This document shows, piece after piece, positions 12,070 through 22,067 of a stretch of 64,000 bases of DNA. How positions within the stretch are numbered: position 1 is the stretch's first letter; each line of letters begins with the position of its first letter. The notes beneath the pieces are model-generated. The model searched no databases and was not told where the DNA came from. It saw only the letters and a program-made list of their open reading frames with translations. This DNA comes from Sambucus nigra (lineage: Eukaryota; Streptophyta; Magnoliopsida; Dipsacales; Adoxaceae), in the NCBI GenBank assembly GCA_949130495.1, contig OX422216.1, positions 367,932,605 to 367,996,604 on the forward strand, read 5' to 3'. Position numbers and translations under genes: made by a program.

Positions 12070-12558
12070 TTTAAAGTGAATGTGAATACAAAATTATCAG
12101 CATCAATAGCCAAGTTGGAGCTCTGAACATTGAAGCTAGTAAATGACTCAAGAGTTTTGTAAAGTGATGGTGCCACCCCTTGCCCTTTGTTACATACCAA
12201 TCTCATATGAAATCCTCTCTCATCCACTTGAAACATATCCATCTATATTCACAAAATATAACTTTGATTTATAAACCATATCTTTGTTTAAGTATAAAAT
12301 GCAAAAGTAAGAGTCATACTAAGACATTTTATTCATAAAAAATATTGTAACCTTAATCTTGAATATTTTCTCTTGTAAACTGAATTTGAGTTTTTTGATT
12401 GAGGTCTTTTTTGAGTTATCATATAAGCCTCCCTGATTATTGTTGACTTCCGCTAGTGATGACTCGAGACCAGCAATCGCAGCCCTTAGCTTCATTGCCT
12501 GCATTTGAAGCTCTTGCACATATAATGCAGCATCTCTAACTATGGAGGCTTTATCCAT
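12070..12558 (-). pseudogene. Captured fragment of a FIT/FER-like bHLH transcription factor
   Basis: Two minus-strand exons are visible. Exon 12558-12352 (69 codons) follows a CAG acceptor and begins MDKASIVRDAALYVQELQMQ. This is the second helix of a bHLH domain and its coiled extension, followed by an IAGLESSL segment. The 109-bp intron 12351-12243 starts GT and ends AG. Exon 12242-12070 begins MDMFQVDERGFHMRLVCNKG and continues GVAPSLYKTLESFTSFNVQS, the ACT-like domain at the C-terminus of this subgroup; it ends at a good donor (AAG|GTAGTC). FIT/FER factors control iron-uptake genes in roots. Missing are the N-terminal part, the DNA-contacting basic region and first helix, and the last coding exon. 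Both retained exons are open, with plausible splice sites, so a dimerisation-only piece could be expressed. Capture from genomic DNA is implied by the retained intron. The parent gene is not in the window. Confidence 0.85.
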
Positions 12559-12828
12559 CTGCATATACCCATGCATGCATAATCTTTTACATTCGTATTC
12601 ACTATCAAGGCTATCAGTTATGTAATTCCGATTTACAAGTTTACAAAATTCATGAAAATAGAGAATATTGAACACTGCCACTTCAAGTTGTGTACTTAGG
12701 CCATACACACACATAACTATTTTCTATATCATCATCACCTTGTCGCATGAAAACCTCCAACGTAACAAAACTTTGATGCGCTTATTCATCCATCAGGGCC
12801 CTATATGTGAAAGAAACGCATAATCTTC

Positions 12829-12870
<42 letters not shown>

Positions 12871-12908
12871 CACTTCAAAAATAAAACAAAAGAATTAATA
12901 ACCTGTGC

Positions 12909-13037
12909 TTATTGAAGTCCGGACTCGAGTAAAAGTTTGGACTTTCCAGCAACAAAATGATGCCTTGCAGTATTAGTAGCAACAAGTGACACATAATTTA
13001 TAAGATTTACAAATGCAGTTTCCAGCAGTCGCACCAA
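12909..13037 (-). other. Exon-like open stretch, not identified
   Basis: Following a TTTTTTCAG acceptor on the minus strand, 42 codons begin LVRLLETAFVNLINYVSLVA and end in TAA. It lies between the captured dehydrogenase and bHLH fragments. I do not recognise the family; it could be an exon of another captured gene. Confidence 0.3.
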
Positions 13038-13149
13038 CTGAAAAAATAACAAATAGAAGCATTGGTATTTATATATATGTGAGTGTAATATCAAGAACTG
13101 TCTGATCAGACCTACTCATTATTCATGTGTTGCTAAAAATGATGTCCAG

Positions 13150-13450
13150 CTGGTCATAAGTCTTAATCGTTGATTCTGCTCTTCATCGGTAACATCATAG
13201 TGTATGTAGTTAAATATGTTTAATCCGGTTGATTATACTTCATGTTGGCCTAGTTCGTTTTGTATATCGACAATCACCATAATAAGTGGACCTTGATGGT
13301 AAAATAAATGAGTAGTGGCCTCTCCGATGCCACTTGCTCCACCGGTTATTATGGCCACTTTGCCTTCAAATTTTTTCATACTCATATTGGGTTCTGACAT
13401 TTACTTAATGCACTATATTCACTTATTTATATTATATAAAAGTGATTCAG
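13150..13450 (-). pseudogene. Captured fragment of a short-chain dehydrogenase/reductase
   Basis: After a TTTTGCAG acceptor (about 13450) the minus strand reads from an ATG at 13400. It shows FEGKVAIITGGASGIGEATT, the N-terminal Rossmann-fold nucleotide-binding motif TGxxxGIG, then MVIVDIQNELGQ with the conserved acidic residue after beta-2. A stop comes at 13233. In another frame NYIHYDVTDEEQ follows, which matches the next conserved strand (usually CDVTDEEQ or similar). The pattern is that of plant secoisolariciresinol dehydrogenase / momilactone A synthase-like SDR enzymes, which oxidise alcohol groups of secondary metabolites with NAD. The catalytic Tyr-x-x-x-Lys half is missing, so the piece cannot be an enzyme. 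It was captured by the inner CACTA element. Confidence 0.8.
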
Positions 13451-13732
13451 CCTGCAAAATAAAAACAAATATACAAATATCATTTATATTATATAAAATC
13501 AAAAATTTTGAATTTTTTTGACTTGGTTTTTACAAGTTAGTTGCATACTTGTTCTTTAGTTTTACAATATAATTGGGTCATAATCAAACCTAGCTCACCG
13601 ATCAAGTTCATAACATAACTCTACACCACATTACTAATATGTTGCTCAAACTCCATCAACTTTTCCTTCTTCTCCGTAAACTCAATTCTTTTACATAACA
13701 GAACTTTTTATAACATTAATACAACACCATAC

Positions 13733-14010
13733 CTGCACAAATCTATACAGGTCATGGGTGGACATAGCATCGACGACAAGAAATCTTAGTCCAAAGTTAA
13801 CATGAGGCTGCAGAATAAGAAAAAGCATAAAAAGAGAGAGATAATAAAGTGGACCTAATGCTATGCATATCATTAACCAGAAAAGGATTTTTAATAGTTA
13901 CCGATCACGTTCTCCATGCAAGTAACCAAAATATTGGCAAAATAAGGAAACGTACGAACCAATGACTTCAAAATGACGCGAGTAGACACAAATACTTGCA
14001 AGTCCACCAC
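13733..14010 (-). pseudogene. Captured fragment of a plant synaptotagmin (SMP domain)
   Basis: Two minus-strand exons with clean borders are seen. Exon 14010-13902 follows TTTCAG and reads VVDLQVFVSTRVILKSLVRT then FPYFANILVTCMEN, ending at G|GTAACT. Exon 13807-13733 follows TTCTGCAG and reads PHVNFGLRFLVVDAMSTHDL then YRFVQ, ending at CAG|GTATGG. Together they match the end of the SMP domain in plant synaptotagmins, where residues like LVPSFPCFANI, PHVDFGLKL and IPGLYRFVQ are usual. SYT proteins tether the endoplasmic reticulum to the plasma membrane, with SMP as the lipid-transfer part. The transmembrane anchor and the C2 domains are not present. Several conserved Pro/Gly positions have changed, so this is an old, unconstrained copy. 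Confidence 0.72.
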
Positions 14011-14378
14011 CTGAAATAATTACATTTTTTATCTAAAGTAGAACAATTACATTTTTTTTTATCAAAGTCGTGACTTTAGAAAGAGTTGGCCACTAGACAA
14101 ATTCATTGAAATAATAAAATTACTCAGCGGTTGCATTAGACTGAGGACAAGGTGAGGGGGAAGAGAGGAGGACACCACATCATTTGCAACAGTCCCTATT
14201 TTTGTACGAGTGCATGGATATGCCACACTGAAACATAGTAAGCAAGCCCATTACTCATTAACATACATCACAAGAAGATCCATAGCCTTGTACTACCCGA
14301 TACATTGATGGTCTATAGAATTATTGAGAAAGCCTTTTGTATGTCTGCAACACCCTCGAATGTCCACCAATTTGAGAA

Positions 14379-14693
14379 TCATGGAATTCTTGTTAAAGTT
14401 TCTTGCTTACTTGAGAATTGGGAGGTACACCACTCTATTTTTATAGCACATTGGCACATTTGTCCATGTGTAAGTAACTCTTGGGCTTTTAGGTGCCAAC
14501 TTGCTAATATTTTCCATGTATGGACAACATCCTCTACTTTGATTTCACCCCATAAAAAAGATTGTGCAACAAATAAAGCATTAAGACTACTCATTCCATA
14601 TTGGAATAGTTTAAATACATAAGGAAAACAACCACTTTCTCCTAAACTCACAACCACAACTACTAAAAATAAGGACTCCACCACTATTAGCAA
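14379..14693 (-). other. Open minus-strand stretch of 104 codons, not identified
   Basis: This frame stays open over 315 bases and has a protein-like composition (GEIKVEDVVHTWKILASWHL, then LLTHGQMCQCAIKIEWC). It lies in the same orientation as the other captured fragments of the inner CACTA element. I cannot name the family. It may be another captured exon or part of an older repeat. Confidence 0.3.
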
Positions 14694-15024
14694 TTAAATA
14701 ACTAATAATAATTCAAATAATAAAATAATAGCTAACAAGCCTCATACTAAGTCTTCTAACTGGCTAAACATACACATCATATACACATATATGCATAATT
14801 GAACTAAACTGCATTTTCAAATGAGTGATCACAATTCACAACTTCATCGAACCCAAATCGGAAAACAGAATCATGGAGTTGTCACAAAGCATGATAACCC
14901 ATCATATTGGTCATCAATGAAAAAGGATATAAATGCGCAACATACAAGGTTTGGCACCCACTAGTTATAATCTTAGCCTAAAACAATGTAAAAGGAGACG
15001 AATTTTCTAGGAACAAATTCCTAA

Positions 15025-15288
15025 TCAGGTCAAGGACATGAGAATTAGTAACCTTCTTTGAATTGTGAGAGTTGACGTCTTTAGAGGAAGCAAGTTCTCA
15101 ATCAGTCTCCACACGAGAATTGACATATTTATAGGGATGAGTATATGCCAAATAAACCTATTAGTCCAAGTAAAAGTACAATTATTTTTAGATATCTTAA
15201 CAGCTGAAGCAATAGGGAAGTTGGCTGACTGAAAAGCAATCCACACCAATTTGTCTTTACCATCAATTCTAGATGATATACTAGTCAT
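15025..15288 (-). pseudogene. LINE fragment: zinc-binding region of reverse transcriptase (zf-RVT)
   Basis: The minus-strand frame has the pattern typical of the region after RT in plant L1-type LINEs: DKLVWIAFQSANFPIASAVK, then FIWHILIPINMSILVWRLIE and NLLPLKTSTLTIQRRLL. These fit the usual D.LVW..S..G.FSV.SA and W..IW....P....F.WRL...LP pattern. The Cys cluster that should follow is not seen. It is a short relic inside the inner CACTA element and could have been captured or inserted. Confidence 0.65.
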
Positions 15289-15774
15289 AACTTCTAATTG
15301 ATTTCTAGTTATTATTTTCCTATAATTTCTTCAATTAATGTTCATCTTTCCAATTTCTTAGTGATAAGATAATTCTCAGTTAATCAATTATATTAGTTAA
15401 ACTAAGGTTTGGCATTACACATAACATATACACATATACATAAAATTGAACTAAACTGTATAAGATTCTTTGAAAGATTAACTTTTTGGTCAGGAAGAGT
15501 CTCATACCTTTGAATAATAGCAAGGGAAAATTGAATAGAATATTTTTTCCTGAAGAGAAAACCTTAACATCATTACCAAAATCAAAGGAGACAAGATGGA
15601 GAAATCATACAGCTTTGATGATGTTATAGAATCCGTGCAAATGATTTTCTGAACTTGCTAGGCTTTGATCAGAGTTCATTTTTTATTCTGAGACAATAGG
15701 AGAAGAGGATTATTTTGACGATTTTGATTTGTCATTTGCTATTGAGGCAGGAATTCAGATGGAAAATCATATGG

Positions 15775-15892
15775 TTTTGTGGAATCCCATAAGCCAAAAA
15801 GGCCTGTCAAAAAAGTCTATCTTTACCTTCAAAAGTAGCTCTTTACATTATTTTGTGGAATCCCATAAGCCAAAAAGGCCTGTCAAAAAAGT
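15775..15892. repeat. 42-bp direct repeat, two copies
   Basis: The 42 bases at 15775-15816 (beginning TTTTGTGGAATCCCATAAGC) recur at 15851-15892 without change, separated by 34 bases. This is a recent local duplication inside the inner CACTA element. Confidence 0.9.
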
Positions 15893-16109
15893 AGAACCAT
15901 CTATTATAAGTCCTTAGCATTTATAATGGAAGTCATCAGCATTTTATCTGTTTGAGTACTGATTTCAAATGCAGACTATAGGACTCGTTTCAAGCCAATT
16001 ACCCATCATCATTTTATTGTACTCGTTTCAATCCAGTTACCCAACTCCTTCCCTCTCACCTTCTCTAATGCCTTGATCCACGATTCACTAGCCGACAATG
16101 ATGTATTTT

Positions 16110-16290
16110 TCGTAAATTTATATAACATAACTGTTATATAAATTATAAATCTTATATAACAGTCATGTCATATAAGTTATATAACATAGTTGTTATATGA
16201 GTGGTATAACTTATATAACAATTATGTTATATAAAAACTTATATAACATAACTGTTATAACATCTATGTTATATAAGTTTCTATATAACA
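16110..16290. repeat. Cluster of TTATATAACA palindromes
   Basis: At least seven copies of TTATATAACA or its complement TGTTATATAA lie within 180 bases, many as facing pairs (for example TTATATAACATAACTGTTAT). The whole block can fold on itself in several ways. Confidence 0.85.
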
Positions 16291-16299
16291 TGTTGATTC

Positions 16300-17999
16300 T
16301 ACTCATGAACAATCCAAAAAAACATCTGAACCAAAGATTGCCAAAACTTTTTCATCTGTCATAGCATTACAGACAACAAAAACATCAAAGTTAGAACCGA
16401 TCTCCAGCCATAATGGAGAACCAACAATATTTTAACATTTATATACACAATTTTATTTTGGGTGTTACATAACAGAGTTAGAAAAATATTTTCAAAAAGT
16501 TCATTTTGTATGAAACTTCAGAGAAAGAATGAGACCTGAAAATGAGAGAAAATGGTCAATTAAAAGATTCCAAAACATTCTCATACGCCGAATAAGTGTC
16601 TTCCTTACACTCTAAATTCGCCCAAAACACACCATCCCTCATTATAACTTCTTGGGGGACATATCACCAGAAGACATACTCCAAGATTCAATTACCCGAG
16701 GAGATAGTCAACTAACAAATCTTTGAAGTACAGAGAGACCTATCTAAGTATATGTTAAATACACACATCTAATAGCTGGTTGCCTCGAACAATTTATATC
16801 ATATATTACATATACCATTAGAATATCAAACAAATAGTGTTTCAATGAATCAAACATTAAGGGGAGAAATGAACGAGACAAACCAATGAAATGGCAACGA
16901 GGTTTGTTCTGAGAATAAAGACAAATAAATATACTAATTTGTCTCAATGAAAGATGTCTGAAAAATAAGATGTGAAGTTTTATATTTGTACACATCAAAT
17001 TTGCTAAACTACTTCTCCAAACATACAAATTTGTATCACACAACATCTATGTAAAAGTTTTGAAACTGCTATCAAACATCTAAACCCTCTATTCAACATG
17101 AACCCAAAACCACATAGAAAAAATAGAGTTCCATACCCTCAAAACTACAACACATAATCAGAATGTAAACAACCAAATTTATAGCATTATAGTATTTGGG
17201 TATACCTCAGCGTATGAGAAATAAGAGAGAGGATACCTGCAAAACAAAAAAATAAATAATGAATTGAGGCCACAAATTATACACGAAAAACAACAACTCT
17301 ACCCCACCCAAAAAAGGAAAAAATCATCAAAACCTATAAATATAAAGATGGTGGTGAAACATCAGATTTCTACCAACAGACAATACCAAAGTAGCTTCCA
17401 ATTATTTTATAACAAACATTGACAAAATTTATTTTAAGAGGAAGATAAGCCAAAGGTGCTACCTATTAGGTACCGAATAGCGGGTATAAGACCTCATCAA
17501 TGCTCATTATCAGTTTTTATTTCATCAAGCGTAGGTACATTAATTCAATACCCTTTAGTCTAGATTATCACATCAATCAGACAAAATTTGATGACACATT
17601 CCCTATCCAAGTCACTATTCATTATAAGAATGTACTTAGCAATAACAATTATTTTTTTAAAAGGAAACAATACCAATACATTCAAACTTTTTTCTATTTA
17701 AAACAAATGATTTCATTAATGGCTGAGTTCATACACGTATATACGGAGAGACAATGTGTGTCTATCCCATAACAATACAATTTTGAATGGAGGGGGAACA
17801 AAATCACAAAAATAAAACCACGAAATTACATCGATAAATCAGTCAAGTCAAGTACAGCAACAAAATGAAGCAATGACGTAAATTAAAAAATTCCTAACCT
17901 ACAACACAAAATGAAGCAAACTTCACATCTTAATTCATAGAAAAATAGCACTAAAATACTTACAACAATGAAATGAAGCAATGAAGAAAACTTCACATC
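16300..17999. other. AT-rich interior of the inner CACTA, no gene recognised
   Basis: Only short frames rich in Tyr, Ile and Leu are present on either strand. No protein family, terminal repeat or RNA gene was seen. Confidence 0.5.
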
Positions 18000-18315
18000 T
18001 TAATTCAGAGAAAAAATAACCGAACCAAATGAAATGAAATCAGCAATGATTGATATATCAATTGAAAACCAAATGAAATGAAATCAGCAACAAACCAAAT
18101 AAATGAACAAACCAATGAAATGAAATGCTTATAAGAAAGGGGCAAAAACTCACAGAAACCAAATGAAATGCTTCTGAGAAAGGGGCGAAAACTCGTTATA
18201 GGGTTCTTCTCACAACAATGAGGTGCGAACCAACCAAAACTCACAGCAACCAAATGAAAGAAGAGCGGGGCGGGAGTTGTGAAAATAGAGAGAGGAGAGA
18301 GAAGAGGGAAATTAA
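18000..18315 (-). promoter_or_regulatory. Possible minus-strand leader of the inner CACTA transcript
   Basis: On the minus strand a pyrimidine-rich run (CTCTTCTCTCTCCTCTCTCT, 18284-18303) lies just inside the right subterminal array and leads into 18000-18250, where CATTTCATTTGGTT repeats occur. The outer CACTA has a similar CT-rich leader at the same relative place. This suggests that transcription enters the captured fragments from this side. No clear TATA box was identified. Confidence 0.3.
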
Positions 18316-18324
18316 AGTTGTATT

Positions 18325-18840
18325 AAAATTTTTGTGACTCCTAATAGAAGTCACCAATTAAGTCTTAGGACAAAGTTTTTGACTGCTAGAAGCGGTTATA
18401 AATTTGTGACTACCAATAGCGGTTACAAATTAAGTGTTAGCCCAAAATTTGTTACTTCTATGAACAGTTACAAATTTATGACTGTCGATAGCAGTCACAA
18501 ATTTAGCATTAAACCAAAATTTATGACTCTTCATAGCAGTTATAATTTTTTGACTGCTCATAAGAGTCATAACTTAGGCCTACTGATAAATTTATGACTG
18601 CTTATGATAGTTATAAATTTGTGACTGCTTATAGGAGTCATAAATTAATTATATGGTGACATTTCTGACTGTCATTAGCAGTGACAAACTAATTGACTCA
18701 ATTTTTTTATTACCAATTGATTTTATCACCCCTAATAGGAGTTACAAATAATTTTGTGACTGCTCCCGGGAGTGATAAGTTTGTCACCCTCATTAGCACT
18801 CACAATAAGGCAGTCATAAAATTAACATTTTGGTGTAGTG
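18325..18840. repeat. Right terminal and subterminal repeats of the inner CACTA
   Basis: There are about 15 motifs of the form TTTGTGACTGCT...AGCAGTTACAAATT, alternating in orientation and ending in the TTTTGGTGTAGTG terminus. They match the left array at 11040-11390. Confidence 0.88.
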
Positions 18841-18843
18841 GTA

Positions 18844-19918
18844 CGGAGTTTATGAAGGAGAGGAGAATGCGGTTACTGATGATGTAGAAGATTCAAGTGC
18901 TCGTGAAGATAACACGATAAAATTTGACGATGACTATCAAAGTTTAAAATTTAAGGCGACCTAACCGTTATACTCTGATTGTGAGATCAAACAACTTTAC
19001 ATGCCATGGTTGGTTTTCACAGTTTGAAGACGCAGTACGATTTGTCTGGCAATAGCGTGATGAGAATTCTGAAATGGGTGAAGGGCTTATTACCCAAGGT
19101 AAATACACTTCCAAATAGTTATCCTATAATGAATAACAGTTTGAAAGGTTTGGAAATGAAGTATAAATCGATTCATGCTTGTGTGTATGACTGCATACTA
19201 TACCGAAAGGAGTATGAAAATCTCGATCGTTGTCCGGTATGCGATGAACCTAGATATGTCCAATCTACTAGTAAGGAAGGCACAAGCTCAAAAGTGCCTA
19301 AAAAACTATTGAAATATTTTCCCGTTGAGCCTAGATTAAAGCGATTTTACACAGTACCATGGATTCCAGAGGCAATGACTTGGCATGCTAGGGTAGAAGT
19401 AGGGGGTAATATCATGCGTCATCCTATTGATTCTACTACCTGGAGGAGGATGAATTTTGAGTATCCCGATTTTTCTCGAGAACAATGCAACATTCATTTG
19501 GAAATATCAACAGATGGTTTCAATCCACTTGGAAATCTAAGCACCAATCAGAGTGTATGGCCAATGATCCTAGCCCCACTCAATCTCCCTCCTTCACAGT
19601 GTATGAGACCTGAATTTTTTATGATGGCTTTATTGATACCTGAGCCAAAAGTACCAAGTGATGACATCGATGTCTACCTATCTCCTTTGGTAGAAGAATT
19701 AAATGAGTTGTGGGAAGAGGGTGTGCAATCATTTGACTCTTTTAGAAAAGAAGAGTTTACGCTGAAAGCTATGTTGATGTGGGTGATTCATGATTTTCGA
19801 GCTTATGGGACATTATCCAGTTGTGTAGTACATGGTTATTTGGGGTATCCTATTTGTGGAGAGGAGACTGAATCTCTTCGTCTATCCTCTAGCTTAAAAA
19901 TGTATACCATTCCCACAT
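18844..19918 (+). pseudogene. TNP2-family CACTA transposase, central catalytic region
   Basis: From 18844 the frame continues the exon cut at 11023 with acidic residues (YEGEENAVTDDVED), then has a stop near 18963 and a frameshift near 19010. From 19006 it is open for 304 residues. The order of motifs follows the TNP2 (Transposase_21) family: LPKVNTLPNSYPIMNNSLKG, IHACVYDCILYRKEYENLDR, CPVCDEPRY (a CxxC), then TWRRMNFEYPDFSREQCNIH, STDGFNPLGNLSTNQSVWPM, and FFMMALLIPEPKVPSDDIDV, ending YLGYPICGEETESL. The Asp of TDGFNP is a likely catalytic position by family comparison. The frame ends at TGA 19916-19918 but homologous sequence continues. TNP2 transposases bind the element ends and cut them. 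The stops show that this copy is inactive. Confidence 0.92.
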
Positions 19919-20468
19919 GAGGTTTTTACCCCCAGCTCATAGTTTAAGATCTGAGAAAGGTTCCAAGTTTTTATTGGGCGGGGTTGAACATAAGCTACCG
20001 TCGAGATAACTTTCGGGTTTAGAAATTGAAAGTAAATCTTCTGAATGTGGCCCTAATATGCCAGGTAAGAATCCTAAATTTAAGAACGTCAAGCATAAGA
20101 AGACCCCAACTGGGAATGAAACTGAGATAAGAAAGGCATGGTCTCGGAGGTCAATTTTATTTGACTTGCCTTATTGGAAGAATAACTCGGTGCGCCATGT
20201 ATTGGATGTGATGCATGCAGAGAAGAACTTCGCTTAACATATTGTCAGCACTTTCCTTAGGGGGATTCATTCTAAGGATGGAGAAAATGCACGAAAAGAC
20301 CTTAAATTGTTAAAACTTAAGCCACAATTATGGTTGAAAGAAGATATTAGGGGAAGGGAAATAATTCCCCTTGGTGCGTTTACTTTGACGAGTGGGGAAA
20401 GAAAGGTGCTTCTAGACACAATATATAATTTGAAGGGCCCATCTACTTTTTCGTCCAACTTGTAAAGG
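19919..20468 (+). pseudogene. TNP2 transposase, region between TNP2 and DUF4218
   Basis: The family match continues past the stop in shifted frames: FLPPAHSLRSEKGSKFLLGG, then RRSILFDLPYWKNNSVRHVL, DVMHAEKNF, and GAFTLTSGERKVLLDTIYNL. The phrases LPYWK and DVMH.EKN are strongly conserved in CACTA transposases. In-frame stops occur near 20008, 20235 and 20463. This was part of the same gene as the neighbouring pieces. Confidence 0.85.
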
Positions 20469-21074
20469 ATTATGAATTATGCTACTCATGATTTACGTAA
20501 GTGTAAGTCCCACAATTGGCATGTGATCATGCAATTGGTTCCTCTATTGTTTAAGCACTGTTTCTCCAAGCACAAGGATTTGTATAGGGCTGTTATGCAA
20601 ATTAGTATTACCTTCTCCCTCTTGTGTGAGAAGGTAGTCAATCGAGAACACATAGTGCCCGCAAAATTGGCGATGACCGAAGTGATTTGTGTATTGAAGA
20701 AGTACTTTCCCCCAGCATTCTTTGACATAAGTGTTCACTTGTTGGTACACCTATGTGACGAGGCACTTCTTTGTGGTCCAGTTAGATATCGGTGGATGTA
20801 TCCGTTTGAAAGATTGATGAAAGTTTTTAAAGATTACATCAAGAATACGCGATACATTGCAGGATCAATTGCAGAGGAATACATCATCGTGGAGTCATCA
20901 ATATATACTCGGGAATATATGCCTGACTCGATCAGCGTTGATGACACTGATGAGTTCGTCGATGATGGTGGTCATGTGATGGGAAAACGAGTAAAATTAA
21001 CGAGTTTGCAACATGAACAAGTAGCTCGTTATCTATTTGACACACATGAAGATGTTGAAGAATGGAAAAAGTAA
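20469..21074 (+). pseudogene. TNP2 transposase, DUF4218 region
   Basis: The frame is open for 200 residues from 20472. It shows the DUF4218 pattern: CKSHNWHVIMQLVPLLFKHC (usually KSHDCHVLMQ), LAMTEVICVLKKYFPPAFFD, ISVHLLVHLCDEALLCGPVR then YRWMYPFERLMKVFKDYIKN, and GSIAEEYIIVE. The block is the best preserved part of the transposase. Its biochemical role is not known to me. The end at 21074 is followed by GTAAGT, so this may be an exon border. Confidence 0.9.
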
Positions 21075-21323
21075 GTTTCGATTATTATAATGTTTAACAT
21101 TATTTTAGATTATTTTATACATGATTAATTTTGTAATATGCAAAAAATATGAACCCTGCGAGAACAATAAAAGACGAAAAACAATGGTATAATCAGACAA
21201 CAAATTTAGGCTGTGGTTGATACAAAAGGTAATTATAATGAAAATAGTCGTTATATAACGTTACATTACACTCAAATTTTACCACTAATATAAGTAATTT
21301 ATCTATATTCTGAACTCCTAAAG

Positions 21324-21902
21324 ATGGGTGATGAGACATCAAGGTTTGCTCGTCTAGCCACTAGACCCTTGTTCGTGGCACAAGAGTACAAAAAGTATCG
21401 ATTGAACAGTTACATTTTCGGCGCTAAAGTGTATGAGGAAAGTACAAATGTACAGAACTCGAGAATTTTATACAAGGCTCTTACTTTCTTTCAAGCGAGC
21501 GCAAAAGATAAAAACCTAGTTGAAGCTTAAATGACATACTATGGTGTAATCCAAAATATATTTGAATTGGATTATATAAGCTTCAAAGAGGTTGTATTTT
21601 ACTGTGACTGTGTAAGAGTTGAGGATAAAAATGCTTGTAAAGTTGATCCTGTCACCAATTTGATCATGGTTGACTTGTCCAAGTTGAAGGGCAACGACCA
21701 CGTGAGCGATGAGACATTTGTTTGTGCATTTCAAAAGGTTAAGCAAATATTTTACTCGGAGTATATCAACAACGAGCCGTGGTTAATTGTCCAACACGTG
21801 TCAAAGCGTCTAAATAGTAGTGTGAGTGACTTGGCTGCTCCTACCGAATATCAATCCATTTTTTATGATAACCCGAATTTGAAACAATTTTTTAATTTGT
21901 AA
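21324..21902 (+). pseudogene. TNP2 transposase, C-terminal DUF4216 region
   Basis: Two adjacent frames in the same phase (21324-21530 and 21531-21902) are separated by one stop codon. The first reads RPLFVAQEYKKYRLNSYIFG and TNVQNSRILYKALTFFQASA; the second reads MTYYGVIQNIFELDYISFKE, then the DUF4216 pattern with FKEVVFYCDC, TNLIMVDLSKLKGNDHVSDE and VKQIFYSEYINNEPWLIVQH. This domain closes the open reading frame in many CACTA transposases. Sequence after 21902 is non-coding. The single stop (TAA at 21528-21530) makes the copy defective. Confidence 0.88.
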
Positions 21903-22067
21903 TAAATATTCCAATTTGTACCGAAACATCCATTTTTAATGCTTTTAATTGATTTACACTTTATCATTTTCACTCTTGCGTAGTGTGCGTGTGTGCAGAG
22001 GAGATTAATACATAGATATTCCAACTATATCTAAGTTTTGTTTATACTAATCCATGAATATACACTT

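Larger units (their letters stand above)
11024..18840 (-). mobile_element. Inner CACTA element carrying captured gene fragments (Pack-CACTA), 7.8 kb
   Basis: The left end is CACTACAGCAAAATGGG (11024) and the right end is ...AACATTTTGGTGTAGTG (18840). GTA lies on both sides (11021-11023 and 18841-18843). Both ends carry arrays of a motif of the form TGACTGCT...AGCAGTTACAAATT, which differs from the outer element's motif, so this is a separate family. No TNP2, DUF4218 or DUF4216 sequence was found inside, so it must rely on a transposase supplied elsewhere. The interior holds minus-strand fragments of at least three host genes (FIT-like bHLH, short-chain dehydrogenase, synaptotagmin) plus a LINE fragment. 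It went in after the outer element, because it interrupts that element's transposase. Strand is given as minus because all captured pieces read that way. Confidence 0.93.

Noticed and set aside
14305..14622. Plus-strand frame of 105 codons opposite 14379-14693
   Set aside because: No family signal; the minus-strand frame fits the orientation of the other captured pieces better, though neither is identified.
20486..20750. Minus-strand frames opposite DUF4218
   Set aside because: The + strand frame carries the conserved motifs; these are shadows.
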